Below are positions 1 to 6,499 of a stretch of 8,513 nucleotides of DNA, piece after piece. Below the pieces are notes generated by a model. It searched no databases, was not told the DNA's origin, and was given only the letters and a program-made list of their open reading frames with translations. The translations under genes and the position numbers were made by a program. This stretch comes from an uncultured Collinsella sp. (lineage in GTDB: Bacteria > Actinomycetota > Coriobacteriia > Coriobacteriales > Coriobacteriaceae). The DNA is taken from the NCBI GenBank assembly GCA_900545875.1, contig URAQ01000062.1, positions 1-8,513 of the forward strand. The letters are read 5' to 3'. Every line of letters starts with the position of its first letter. Positions within the stretch are counted from its first letter, which is position 1.

Positions 1-19
1 TGGGAATCCGATACCCTGA

Positions 20-38
20 GGGCCGGATCGGCCGGCCC
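20..38. other. Perfect GC hairpin
   Basis: A 7-bp perfect stem (GGGCCGG at 20-26 pairing with CCGGCCC at 32-38) closes a 5-nt loop. No T-run follows on either strand, so it is not a classical intrinsic terminator. It lies just upstream of the ribosome binding site of the short open frame at 58-144, in a stretch much richer in GC than the DNA after position 145. It may be leader structure, or part of a mobile-element end, of whatever gene was interrupted here. Confidence 0.4.
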
Positions 39-57
39 CGGGAGATCGGAGGACGCC

Positions 58-144
58 ATGTCCGGAAAGAGCGGGAAGGGCGCCGCGAGGGCGGTCCCGA
101 GGGCCCACGGCAGGCGATCGGCGATTTCATGCAACTACGGCTGA
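58..144 (+). pseudogene. Truncated gene start (28 codons)
   Basis: An ATG at 58 is preceded by GGAGG at 48-52 with a 5-nt gap, which is a convincing ribosome binding site. The frame runs for 28 codons to TGA at 142-144. The peptide begins MSGKSGKGAARAVPRAHGRR: basic, rich in Ala, Gly and Arg, and typical of a disordered protein N-terminus. From about codon 23 the base composition drops and the frame ends within a few codons, overlapping the last 10 bases of the opposite-strand gene at 135-572. The simplest reading is that only the first 22 or so codons of a longer gene remain, joined to unrelated DNA by a deletion or insertion near 120-131. The original gene cannot be named. A genuine tiny peptide gene is possible but less likely. 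Confidence 0.35.
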
Positions 145-572
145 AGTGTCTTTATGTGGTTCAGCGCACCCAACAGTACCGTTTGATTTCGCTCAAAGCA
201 TAAACGAAACCATGCATATATTCCCAAGGCAATCAGGCATGGCGTCACGAAAACCCCGGCAGCGATTGAATTGTTGCCCGCCCATGCAGACAGACACCCT
301 CCGACCGTAAGTGAGATGATCATGCTGATCACGCTGGGGGCCCAACTCGTATAATGCACCCCACTCACCGCCTGTTCGACTATTTCGCATTTCTTTTTCA
401 GGCTAATGTCCTCATCCACTTCACCAAGAGAAAAGTCCACTCCCGAAATTAAATCGAGCAATTCAGCCTCACTGTAGCCGCCTTCCTTGAATCTTTTAAT
501 GAAGAAACCTCCTGGTCCAGGCCCACAGATAGGACGGTTTACACGAAACAGTTCCTTATAGGCGATTCCCAT
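135..572 (-). CDS. Two-pass membrane protein, unknown function
   Basis: This encodes 145 residues. The ATG at 572 is set by AAGGAG followed by a 6-nt gap, an excellent ribosome binding site. The first 75 residues are soluble and mixed in charge, with a Gly/Pro-rich patch near 17-22 and an acidic stretch around 50-56. Two hydrophobic segments follow at about 78-97 and 102-124, joined by a very short turn, and then a short tail. This suggests a cytoplasmic N-terminal domain anchored by a membrane hairpin. I do not recognise a family. It is the last of five same-strand genes, 87 bp after its upstream neighbour, with no obvious intrinsic terminator behind it. Its DNA is more AT-rich than the clpP or ATPase genes, which fits later acquisition. 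Being a real gene is well supported; its function is unknown. Confidence 0.7.
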   Translation of the reverse strand: MGIAYKELFRVNRPICGPGPGGFFIKRFKEGGYSEAELLDLISGVDFSLGEVDEDISLKKKCEIVEQAVSGVHYTSWAPSVISMIISLTVGGCLSAWAGNNSIAAGVFVTPCLIALGIYAWFRLCFERNQTVLLGALNHIKTLQP

Positions 573-659
573 TGTTAACTCCTTAAAGTGCAGATGCTAT
601 TTACGCTATCGTTCTATCATTTCGTCCGGACAGATTTTTATCGGACCGTCGGCAACCGT

Positions 660-1478
660 TCACAAGGACATCCCGTTCAGTAACTCCCCGCGCTCCTCAT
701 ACCCGCGCTCGAGCTTCTTCCCAAGCTCCGCAGCACAGCGCTTCGTTTCCTCGGCAAACAGGTCATCGATAGCCCTGTCAATCCGCGTGCAAGTCTGCCG
801 ATGCTCGTCCTTCCAGGGCAGGTTGAGTCCCAAACTCGCGTCCCAATAGCCGCCGAGTTTGGCGTTAATTACTTCCTCGGGATACAGCACGTCGCGGCGA
901 ATGTCCTCAACTACATCGTCCTCGTCCATATCGCAGGCCGCATCGCCCTGCTCGAGGAACTTGCGCAGCTCCTTTTGCGCCCGGATGTTGTTCAGCATGC
1001 GAACACACACCACGGCCAAAAAGCGATAACGTTCGCATAGATCCCACTCGCCTTCGAGCCATACGCGAAAGCCCAGCATTTCGCTCGCGGACTCATCATC
1101 CATCAGGATCAATTCCCACGGAAGCACATTGGCGAGTGCGTCCTCCCCCAGCCTTTGCACGCCGTCGCGCATAAAGATGCACGGCTCCACGTCGTAATAG
1201 CCAAAACCGTGGCCCGCATTGCGACGATTGATGACGTGCTTGGGCAGCAGGACAATCTTGTCGCTGGGCTCGGGGTCAATCTTCCGCAGCTTTTTGACCT
1301 TGCGGCGGGCACGCTTTAAGCTGCGCTCGCTATCGCCACGGCCACGGCCGTCCGGCTTGCCCCCGTATCGCAGGGCAACCTCGCGCGCCAGGATCTTTGT
1401 GTCCGCAGCGCACAGCAAGTCACTCACGGTGGGCAAGTCTTCCCACTCAATACCATCGACATCCCAAATCCTGCTCAT
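660..1478 (-). CDS. Hypothetical soluble protein (272 aa)
   Basis: I chose the ATG at 1478, whose ribosome binding site AGAGG sits 6 nt upstream. An in-frame GTG at 1511 would add 11 residues but lacks a comparable site. The protein has no signal peptide or membrane segment. Visible parts are an acidic Trp-containing N-terminus (IWDVDGIEWEDLP), a strongly basic patch at about 53-67 (LKRARRKVKKLRK), an aromatic core at 88-98 (AGHGFGYYDVE), a PWELILMDDE segment at 120-129, a very acidic stretch at 180-195, and a charged helical C-terminus at about 230-265. The YDV...PW layout faintly recalls a family of uncharacterised gut-bacterial proteins (possibly DUF6557), but I cannot confirm this. It lies 74 bp downstream of clpP on the same strand and is probably co-transcribed. 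The basic patch could bind nucleic acid; that is a guess. Confidence 0.72.
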   Translation of the reverse strand: MSRIWDVDGIEWEDLPTVSDLLCAADTKILAREVALRYGGKPDGRGRGDSERSLKRARRKVKKLRKIDPEPSDKIVLLPKHVINRRNAGHGFGYYDVEPCIFMRDGVQRLGEDALANVLPWELILMDDESASEMLGFRVWLEGEWDLCERYRFLAVVCVRMLNNIRAQKELRKFLEQGDAACDMDEDDVVEDIRRDVLYPEEVINAKLGGYWDASLGLNLPWKDEHRQTCTRIDRAIDDLFAEETKRCAAELGKKLERGYEERGELLNGMSL

Positions 1479-1552
1479 GCTCAACCTCTTTCTGGCTGTA
1501 AAACTACGCACTCGTTCGCCCTGCTCAACGTACTTGTAAGGTATGTGCCCCG

Positions 1553-2155
1553 CTAGAGCGCCTTCTTACTAGGCGCAATCACCTCGTCCACCAGGCCCAA
1601 CTCCAAGGCGCGCTTGGCGTTGCACCAGCAGTCGCGCTCGGTAAGCTCGTGGAACTCCTGGGCGCTCAGGTTGCTGTGCTCGGCAAGCAACTCGTCCAGC
1701 TCGGCGCGCATGGCCGCCGTGTGCTGCGCCGCGATCTCGATATCGGTCTGCTGTGCCATACCCGTGCCGCCCATCAGTTGGTGGATGAGCACCTGCGTGT
1801 GGCGGTACACCTGGCGATGGTCGCCGCAGGCCAGGATCACCGCGGCCATCGAGGCCACGACGCCCTCGCCCACCGTGATCACGGGGCAATCGAGCGACTG
1901 CATGGTGTCGATGAGTGCCAGCCCCGCCGTAACGCTGCCGCCCGGGCTATTGATGATGAGGGTGATGGGCTCGGTCGCGCTTTGGTGCTCCAGCACCAAC
2001 ATGGACTTAATGAGGCCGTTGCAGGTCACATCGTTGACCTCGCCCTCCAGCAGCAGCACGCGGCTGTTGAGCAGCTCACTTGCCATATCGACGGCGGCAA
2101 CGCGGCCGTCCTTGGACTTCTTGATAATGCTGGGCTCACGGTACATAACGGGCAT
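1553..2155 (-). CDS. clpP: ClpP-family serine protease subunit
   Basis: This 200-residue protein is full length for ClpP, the proteolytic subunit that forms two stacked heptameric rings and degrades proteins fed in by a AAA+ unfoldase such as ClpX, ClpC or ClpA. The catalytic triad is readable: Ser102 in GVVASMA, His125 in LIHQLMGG, and Asp175 in LTERDCW. The NSPGGSV segment at 69-75 and the C-terminal ALELGLVDEV at 183-192 are also typical. The N-terminus (MPVMYREPSIIKKSKDGRVA) differs from the usual housekeeping form, and the Cys-rich DCWCNAK replaces the common DRFLSA. This suggests a specialised paralogue rather than the core enzyme. The ATG at 2155 is set by AAAGGA with a 7-nt gap. No Clp ATPase or adaptor lies in the window. 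Its place 109 bp after a coupling-ATPase gene is unusual and hints at a role tied to that operon. Confidence 0.95.
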   Translation of the reverse strand: MPVMYREPSIIKKSKDGRVAAVDMASELLNSRVLLLEGEVNDVTCNGLIKSMLVLEHQSATEPITLIINSPGGSVTAGLALIDTMQSLDCPVITVGEGVVASMAAVILACGDHRQVYRHTQVLIHQLMGGTGMAQQTDIEIAAQHTAAMRAELDELLAEHSNLSAQEFHELTERDCWCNAKRALELGLVDEVIAPSKKAL

Positions 2156-2192
2156 GGCTAATTCCTTTCTAGATGGGATCGATAAGGGGAGC

Positions 2193-2231
2193 TGGCCGCA
2201 CGGCTCATGGCAAGCAGAGGCCGTGCGGCCA
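2193..2231. other. Strong hairpin between ATPase and clpP genes
   Basis: A perfect 12-bp stem (2193-2204 with 2220-2231; core GGCCGCACGGC and GCCGTGCGGCC) encloses a 15-nt loop. It lies in the 109-bp gap between the coupling-ATPase stop and the clpP start. Read on the minus strand it is followed by AGCTCCCCTTATC, with no U-tract; on the plus strand it is followed by AAAATACA. It is therefore not a canonical intrinsic terminator. It could stabilise the 3' end of the upstream message, act in attenuation or mRNA processing, or be a protein-binding DNA site. Confidence 0.6.
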
Positions 2232-2264
2232 AAATACAGCCCAGAATGCGCGAGGCTGCAAGGG

Positions 2265-3749
2265 CTAATCCCTCAGCCACTTGGCGGCATTGGGATGGTC
2301 ATCGCAAAAGTACTTCTTGGCGCGGAAGGGACGCATGCCAGTCACCTTGACCAGGCAATCGGTGCGAGGCATAAGCCCCACCTCGCCCGGAGTCATCACG
2401 TAACCGCGTACATCTACGGCCGTGCGCTCGGCGCCCACGTAATTGGTGCCCAAAACCGACTCGCCACACAGTTCGCTTATGTAGTTCTGCGTCGCGATGT
2501 TGCTGCCACCACCCATATAGATCAAGCTATCGCAATTATCGAGGATGGTAAGCGCCGTGGATTTGCCGTACACGCCATCGAGCTGGCTCAGCGATTGCGC
2601 GCACATCAAAAAGCTAATGCCGCGACTGCGCACGGTCGCAACGCTGCGCTCAAAATCGGGGATGCGTCCCACATTGGGAAACTCATCGAGTACAAACTGC
2701 ACGCGACGCTTCAAATGTCCGCTGGGGCTGGCATCGGCACGGCGCTGGGCAAGGTTAAACAGCTGCTTAAGGGCAACGTTCGCAAGCCATGCATTGGCCG
2801 AGTCGTTGTCGCTCACCTTAAGATCGATCACGCGCTTGCCCTCGTCAATACGATCAAGACGCATCTCGTCATGCTCAAAAACGCGCATGAGCTGGGGCGT
2901 CTTAAGCCGCGAAATAGTTGCATTGAGCGTAATCAGAATGCTCTTAAGCGTCCTATCGGCCGCCCCGCGAAAATCACGATACTGCTCAACGCCGTACAGG
3001 TCTGCGTTCACCGCCCCATACTTATCGAGGAACTCCTTGGACTCCACCTCCTCCACAAGGTAGTCCAACGGGAATCGCCCCTCGCCATCTCCCGTGACCT
3101 TGATGAGCGCGGCCAGCTTAAAGACGTTGTTCATCTTAAGGTAACGGCGCGGAGCATTGGGGTCCTCGCCTGGTGCAAGGGTGCCGGCAAGGCACTCCAG
3201 AAGATACAGGATTCCAACAATTGCACGAAGCAGCAGGTCGTTTGCGTTATCCCAGAACGGATCATACCTACGGCTACGACCGTCAGGATCGACCCCCTCC
3301 ATGATTGCCGCCACTGTGGTGGGGATATCCTCGACATCCATCACGTAGCGCAGAGGGTCGTATCCGGCCGACTGCTCGGGATTAACAGTATCGAGAACCG
3401 TTACCTCGTAACCATCGTCTTCAAAGCCTTTCCCCGTACGGCGCAGCAGCTCACCCTTGGTGTCTGTGACCACATAGCAGCACTCGTGGTGGTTGAGCAG
3501 GTTGGGCAAAATGAAACTCGCCGTTTTGCCGCTGCCGGTGCCTCCAAAGGCAAAAACATTGTTGGACACGCTTGTCTCCCAATGCCTGTCGTCCTCGTAG
3601 AACGCCACCGTGGCGCCCTGTGCCAAGATCACATCGCGCTGCTCATCGCCGGATGACAACGCCCGCATCTCCTCCTTGGTCGCCCACTTCTTGGTCTGAT
3701 ACTCCGTTTGCTGCGCGGCCTCGTAGCCGAACATCTTGATGACTGACAT
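2265..3749 (-). CDS. VirD4/TraG-type coupling ATPase without membrane anchor
   Basis: This 494-residue protein belongs to the type IV coupling protein (VirD4/TraG) family: ring-forming ATPases that bring DNA or protein substrates to a conjugation channel. Walker A is GGTGSGKT at 69-76, followed by the family's TDTKGEL at 95-101; Walker B is QFVLDEFPNVG at 351-361 with Asp355-Glu356. MCAQSLSQL at 382-390 and the C-terminal MTPGEVGLMPRTDCLV segment are also typical. The region between the Walker boxes holds the all-alpha domain (about 165-275). Family members usually start with two membrane helices; here the N-terminus is hydrophilic, with TKKWATKEEM at 19-28 matching the part that normally follows the anchor. 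The ATG at 3749 has AAAGGAG 7 nt upstream, so the missing anchor is not a wrong start choice. It lies 37 bp after the 305-aa gene and 109 bp before clpP, probably in one operon. Confidence 0.92.
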   Translation of the reverse strand: MSVIKMFGYEAAQQTEYQTKKWATKEEMRALSSGDEQRDVILAQGATVAFYEDDRHWETSVSNNVFAFGGTGSGKTASFILPNLLNHHECCYVVTDTKGELLRRTGKGFEDDGYEVTVLDTVNPEQSAGYDPLRYVMDVEDIPTTVAAIMEGVDPDGRSRRYDPFWDNANDLLLRAIVGILYLLECLAGTLAPGEDPNAPRRYLKMNNVFKLAALIKVTGDGEGRFPLDYLVEEVESKEFLDKYGAVNADLYGVEQYRDFRGAADRTLKSILITLNATISRLKTPQLMRVFEHDEMRLDRIDEGKRVIDLKVSDNDSANAWLANVALKQLFNLAQRRADASPSGHLKRRVQFVLDEFPNVGRIPDFERSVATVRSRGISFLMCAQSLSQLDGVYGKSTALTILDNCDSLIYMGGGSNIATQNYISELCGESVLGTNYVGAERTAVDVRGYVMTPGEVGLMPRTDCLVKVTGMRPFRAKKYFCDDHPNAAKWLRD

Positions 3750-3786
3750 GGCATGGCTCCTTTCTTGTCCGCGACGTTAGTGGTTG

Positions 3787-4704
3787 TTAGGCAATGCGAT
3801 CGGCACCGTCGTCCTCATTGAGCTGCGCCGAGCGCGGTGACTCGGTCGCGTGGCCGATCAGGCGCTCGGCCTGTGCCAGATAACTCTCGCGAGCAGCAGT
3901 CGAGACCGTTGTGTCGCCCAGGTACGCAAGCAGCGCATGGATCATCAGATTGTCAAGCAGGTCGTAATCTTTGTGATGCTTGATATTGAGGAGATAGCGA
4001 TTTTCGAGTCCGTGCACTTTGTTGGTCAAATTGATTTCCATCTTTTCCTCCATGCAATAAAAAGTGTGTCGTTCGTCCGAAAGTGCCTCAAACGGGCGTT
4101 TGACGCATAGCTCAAAGTTGAAACGCGGACTCGCATCGAACACGCGTCGCTGCACCTTGAGGTAGCGCTTATAAAACATGACGGCATCGTCTTCGTCCGC
4201 CGTAAAGCCACGCGATCCATCGCGGCGCAGCCGGTCGTATGGCTTTCTGCCATCGATATGACGCACGAAGAGGGACGGGACATAGGCATGCTTCCTGGTG
4301 CTGTACTTCATCCCTGTCGTAACTTCCTCAAACAAGAGAACGCCAGCCGATTTGAAACCCGCAGAGCGCCCGTGTCCGAACATGCTCACCACAGTCGCCA
4401 CACTTTCGATGCGGCTATCGCGCAAGGGGAAATACAGCGGCAGCAAAGCGAGTGTCGCGGCAGTCAAAAGAACGCGGGCCTCATGCACATCGGCTCGATA
4501 CTGCTCGGGCACCAGCCCGGGAATATCGGGCGAGCGCTTTTCCAGCACGTCAACGAGCGTCTTGGCAAGTCGTTCAACGTTCTTCTCACCGCAGTACGGG
4601 CACGGAAGCGGCCGTTCCACCTTCCCGTTCATTTCACACATGCTGCGGAGATCCTCGTCGATCTCGTCAAGGAATGCTTTGTAGATGTCGTCTTTACTCT
4701 TCAC
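3787..4704 (-). CDS. Unknown protein (305 aa), first gene of operon
   Basis: The start is a GTG at 4704, with AGAAAGGA 9 nt upstream and no ATG nearby in frame. The N-terminus is acidic and helical, with one Cys pair, PCPYCGE (Cys35, Cys38), as in half of a zinc ribbon; Cys23 lies close by, but no fourth ligand is obvious. Residues 74-110 (from EARVLLTAATLALLPL to SVATVVSMFG) are hydrophobic and helical. I read this as a buried helix pair rather than a membrane segment, and with FYKRYLKVQRRVF at 177-189 it resembles in pattern the all-alpha domain of VirD4/TraG ATPases such as the one encoded just downstream. There is no Walker box. A role as partner or substrate adaptor of that ATPase is an inference from position and this weak likeness. 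The gene is well supported as real; the family is not recognised. Confidence 0.75.
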   Translation of the reverse strand: MKSKDDIYKAFLDEIDEDLRSMCEMNGKVERPLPCPYCGEKNVERLAKTLVDVLEKRSPDIPGLVPEQYRADVHEARVLLTAATLALLPLYFPLRDSRIESVATVVSMFGHGRSAGFKSAGVLLFEEVTTGMKYSTRKHAYVPSLFVRHIDGRKPYDRLRRDGSRGFTADEDDAVMFYKRYLKVQRRVFDASPRFNFELCVKRPFEALSDERHTFYCMEEKMEINLTNKVHGLENRYLLNIKHHKDYDLLDNLMIHALLAYLGDTTVSTAARESYLAQAERLIGHATESPRSAQLNEDDGADRIA

Positions 4705-4745
4705 GAATGACTTTCCTTTCTGTGGTGAGTGCTTATAAGGAGTCT

Positions 4746-4778
4746 GTTCTAGGCTTTAGAATGTTCTGACGCTAGAAC
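4746..4778. promoter_or_regulatory. 33-bp imperfect dyad, candidate operator
   Basis: GTTCTAG at 4746-4752 and CTAGAAC at 4772-4778 are perfect 7-bp inverted repeats separated by 19 bp. Between them lies a smaller palindrome, AGAATGTTCT at 4758-4767. All parts share the half-site AGAAC/GTTCT. The dyad is 42 to 74 bp upstream of the first gene of the minus-strand operon, where a repressor or activator site would be expected. A weak minus-strand promoter (TTCTAA, 17-bp gap, TTATAA) could overlap its inner edge. Confidence 0.4.
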
Positions 4779-4931
4779 GATGATTGTCGACCTAGCCTGC
4801 AGTTTCATAAGTGGAATCGTCCTGCTTGATAATGCAATTGGCCTAAAGACTGCAAAGCGTTCGCATCAAGCAGTTGGTATTGAGTTGGATTTGGATTGCT
4901 TCGAGGATAACACAGTGTGCTGTTCTCGTCA

Positions 4932-4961
4932 TTAGAAATTATCAAATTTTTCTGCTAATAT
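4932..4961 (+). promoter_or_regulatory. Extended -10 promoter of methylase-like gene
   Basis: TAATAT at 4956-4961 is preceded by TGC at 4953-4955, giving an extended -10 element (TGnTAATAT). A weak -35 (TTAGAA at 4932-4937) sits 18 bp upstream. The surrounding 4931-4965 is the most AT-rich part of the 286-bp gap between divergent genes. The implied transcript would start near 4968, with AGAAAGGG as ribosome binding site 8 nt before the ATG at 4991. Confidence 0.5.
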
Positions 4962-4990
4962 AAACCCACTGAGAAGAAAGGGCTCTATAC

Positions 4991-6430
4991 ATGCGTGAAA
5001 CTACATCATCATTACCACGCCTCACTGCCGCTGCTCTCTCGCGCGCGCTTAACCTGGAACAAAACAGCCGTCTGCTCACCGTACGTCTACCCGGCGCCGT
5101 GGATGCCGAAGATCTCGCCAAGTGCTTTACCCTAAACGGTAACGGCGTGCCCGATATTTGTGAGCTTGAACCCGGTAAACAGAATGCAAGTGATGGCGAA
5201 CTCGCTCCAGTGTTTATCGATGCATCAAACTACTACCGCGCAAACAAGCGCGATGTCGAAAAAGACTGCGCCGCGCTCATAGATTATTTGGAACCTGGCT
5301 ACCTGGATTTTTGCGACTGGGGTCCTTTTATTTGGTGCCTGTATGCGCTCGCCCTTTCGGGCCGCACTCGAGCAGCCGTGGTGCTCCCCGCCGATTTACT
5401 TGATAAAGCCGAACAAGCACGCACGATTTTGATACGCGAAGGGCTCATCGAGGGTATCGTTTATTTACCGTTTTCCGAACCCACACGCCATATGACGAGC
5501 GTGCTTCTCATAATGTCTACGGGAAATCGCAGCGTAGCTTTTCGCAGCGCAATCGAATCCGGACCGCGCTTTCAATATGTAACTAGAGTATCGTATCGTT
5601 CCGATATCACCTTTGCTATCTCCCCCGACTGGGCTCGCATTGATACAAATACGCCCAGATCGACGCCAATCGAAACGACCACTTTTGCCACACGTGAGTT
5701 ACTCCTTCATCGCGCAGCCCTCTCAAAAGGCAAAATCAGCCTCATCGCCATCACCCGAAACTACAGCGCCAAGCTCGGTGACACTTTTACGCGAGTCGCG
5801 CCATTCATGCCCCGCGAGAGCACGACATCGAACGACATTGACGCAGTTGAGGTGCGCCGTATTTCGTCACAAGATTTCCAGGACGGCAACCTCCTGCCCG
5901 CAGACGCTGTAGAAAGTGTAAATGGGTCGGACTCTAAATACGTAAAGGTGGACCCCAGCGTCCTCGATCGCTACGAGCTCCGCGCGGGCGATATCGTCAT
6001 GCCACGCATGCTGGGTCGCTCTGGCGCATCCAACCTGCTCGTCGTCAGCGCCGATGACGCGAAACAACACCTGGTTGCTTCGCATAACACCACCGTCATT
6101 CGCCCATCATTTCAAACGATGACCGAAGAGGAACGCGTAGTGTTTTCGGAGATAATCGTTGGATACCTTACCGAAGGACATGGGGCACAGCTGCTTCAAG
6201 CATTAACCGAAGCATCCAGGATGCGCGCTATTCGTCCTTCCGATCTGTTCGAAATTGAAGTTCCGCCGGCACTTGACCCGCGCACGCGCGAGTACAGCGA
6301 ATCCATCAATCGCTTTGCCGAGGTCGTAAAAGCAAAGAAACAAGCCGAGGCCGCTGTCGCCCAAGCGCAGCGCAACCTCGAAGTCGCAAAAAAGGCCGTC
6401 TCCGAAGCACTCGAGCAGACCTGCGAGTAA
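4991..6430 (+). CDS. Methylase-like protein fused to HsdS-type recognition domain
   Basis: This encodes 479 residues from an ATG with AGAAAGGG 8 nt upstream. Residues 111-174 (GPFIWCLYALALSG, RTRAAVVLPADLL, IREGLIEGIVYLP, MTSVLLIM) match the late part of the N6-adenine methyltransferase (HsdM) fold, downstream of the catalytic motif. The preceding 110 residues show neither the AdoMet loop (DPxxGSG-like) nor the catalytic NPPF/Y, so methylation by this protein alone is unlikely. Residues 262-373 resemble an HsdS target recognition domain: LGDTFTRVAPF, then YELRAGDIVMPRMLGRSGASN, then LVASHNTTVIRPS. Residues 430-475 form a charged, Ala-rich coiled coil, as in the HsdS spacer helices. It may be a sequence-specific DNA-binding protein, or a partner of a methyltransferase encoded elsewhere. 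No HsdR or active HsdM lies in the window. A decayed modification gene is also possible, but promoter, ribosome binding site and frame are intact. Confidence 0.8.
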   Translation: MRETTSSLPRLTAAALSRALNLEQNSRLLTVRLPGAVDAEDLAKCFTLNGNGVPDICELEPGKQNASDGELAPVFIDASNYYRANKRDVEKDCAALIDYLEPGYLDFCDWGPFIWCLYALALSGRTRAAVVLPADLLDKAEQARTILIREGLIEGIVYLPFSEPTRHMTSVLLIMSTGNRSVAFRSAIESGPRFQYVTRVSYRSDITFAISPDWARIDTNTPRSTPIETTTFATRELLLHRAALSKGKISLIAITRNYSAKLGDTFTRVAPFMPRESTTSNDIDAVEVRRISSQDFQDGNLLPADAVESVNGSDSKYVKVDPSVLDRYELRAGDIVMPRMLGRSGASNLLVVSADDAKQHLVASHNTTVIRPSFQTMTEEERVVFSEIIVGYLTEGHGAQLLQALTEASRMRAIRPSDLFEIEVPPALDPRTREYSESINRFAEVVKAKKQAEAAVAQAQRNLEVAKKAVSEALEQTCE

Positions 6431-6455
6431 AACAGATACAGCAGAAACGCCCCAA

Positions 6456-6486
6456 GTCGGCGGCAGGACCACCTCCCGCCGCCGGC
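6456..6486. terminator. Hairpin between convergent genes
   Basis: A GC-rich stem of about 9 bp (GTCGGCGGC at 6456-6464 with GCCGCCGGC at 6478-6486, one G-T pair) extends inward past one mismatch by three more pairs around a small loop. It fills the 69-bp gap between the stops of the methylase-like gene (6430) and the AbiEii gene (6500). No T-run follows on either strand, so it would be a non-canonical bidirectional terminator or simply a 3'-end stabiliser. Confidence 0.45.
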
Positions 6487-6499
6487 TTAGTTATCTGGG

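Noticed and set aside
624..646. Terminator between the 272-aa gene and the membrane protein gene
   Set aside because: The stem GTCCG/CGGAC is only 5 bp with a 13-nt loop, and the T-run is in the loop rather than after the stem.
1479..1511. GTG at 1511 as start of the 272-aa protein
   Set aside because: The ATG at 1478 has a well-placed AGAGG site; the extra 11 residues (including FTARKR) look like read-through of the leader.
1614..3656. Open frame of 680 codons on the plus strand
   Set aside because: It is antisense to clpP and the coupling ATPase, whose frames carry clear catalytic motifs; it spans the gap between them, has no recognisable domain or ribosome binding site, and reads as a by-product of GC-rich codon use.
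4705..4990. Missing N-terminal half of the methylase upstream of 4991
   Set aside because: I see no NPPF/Y or AdoMet-loop coding sequence in these 286 bases, and a promoter and ribosome binding site sit just ahead of the ATG, so a recent frameshift is not the cause of the missing motifs.
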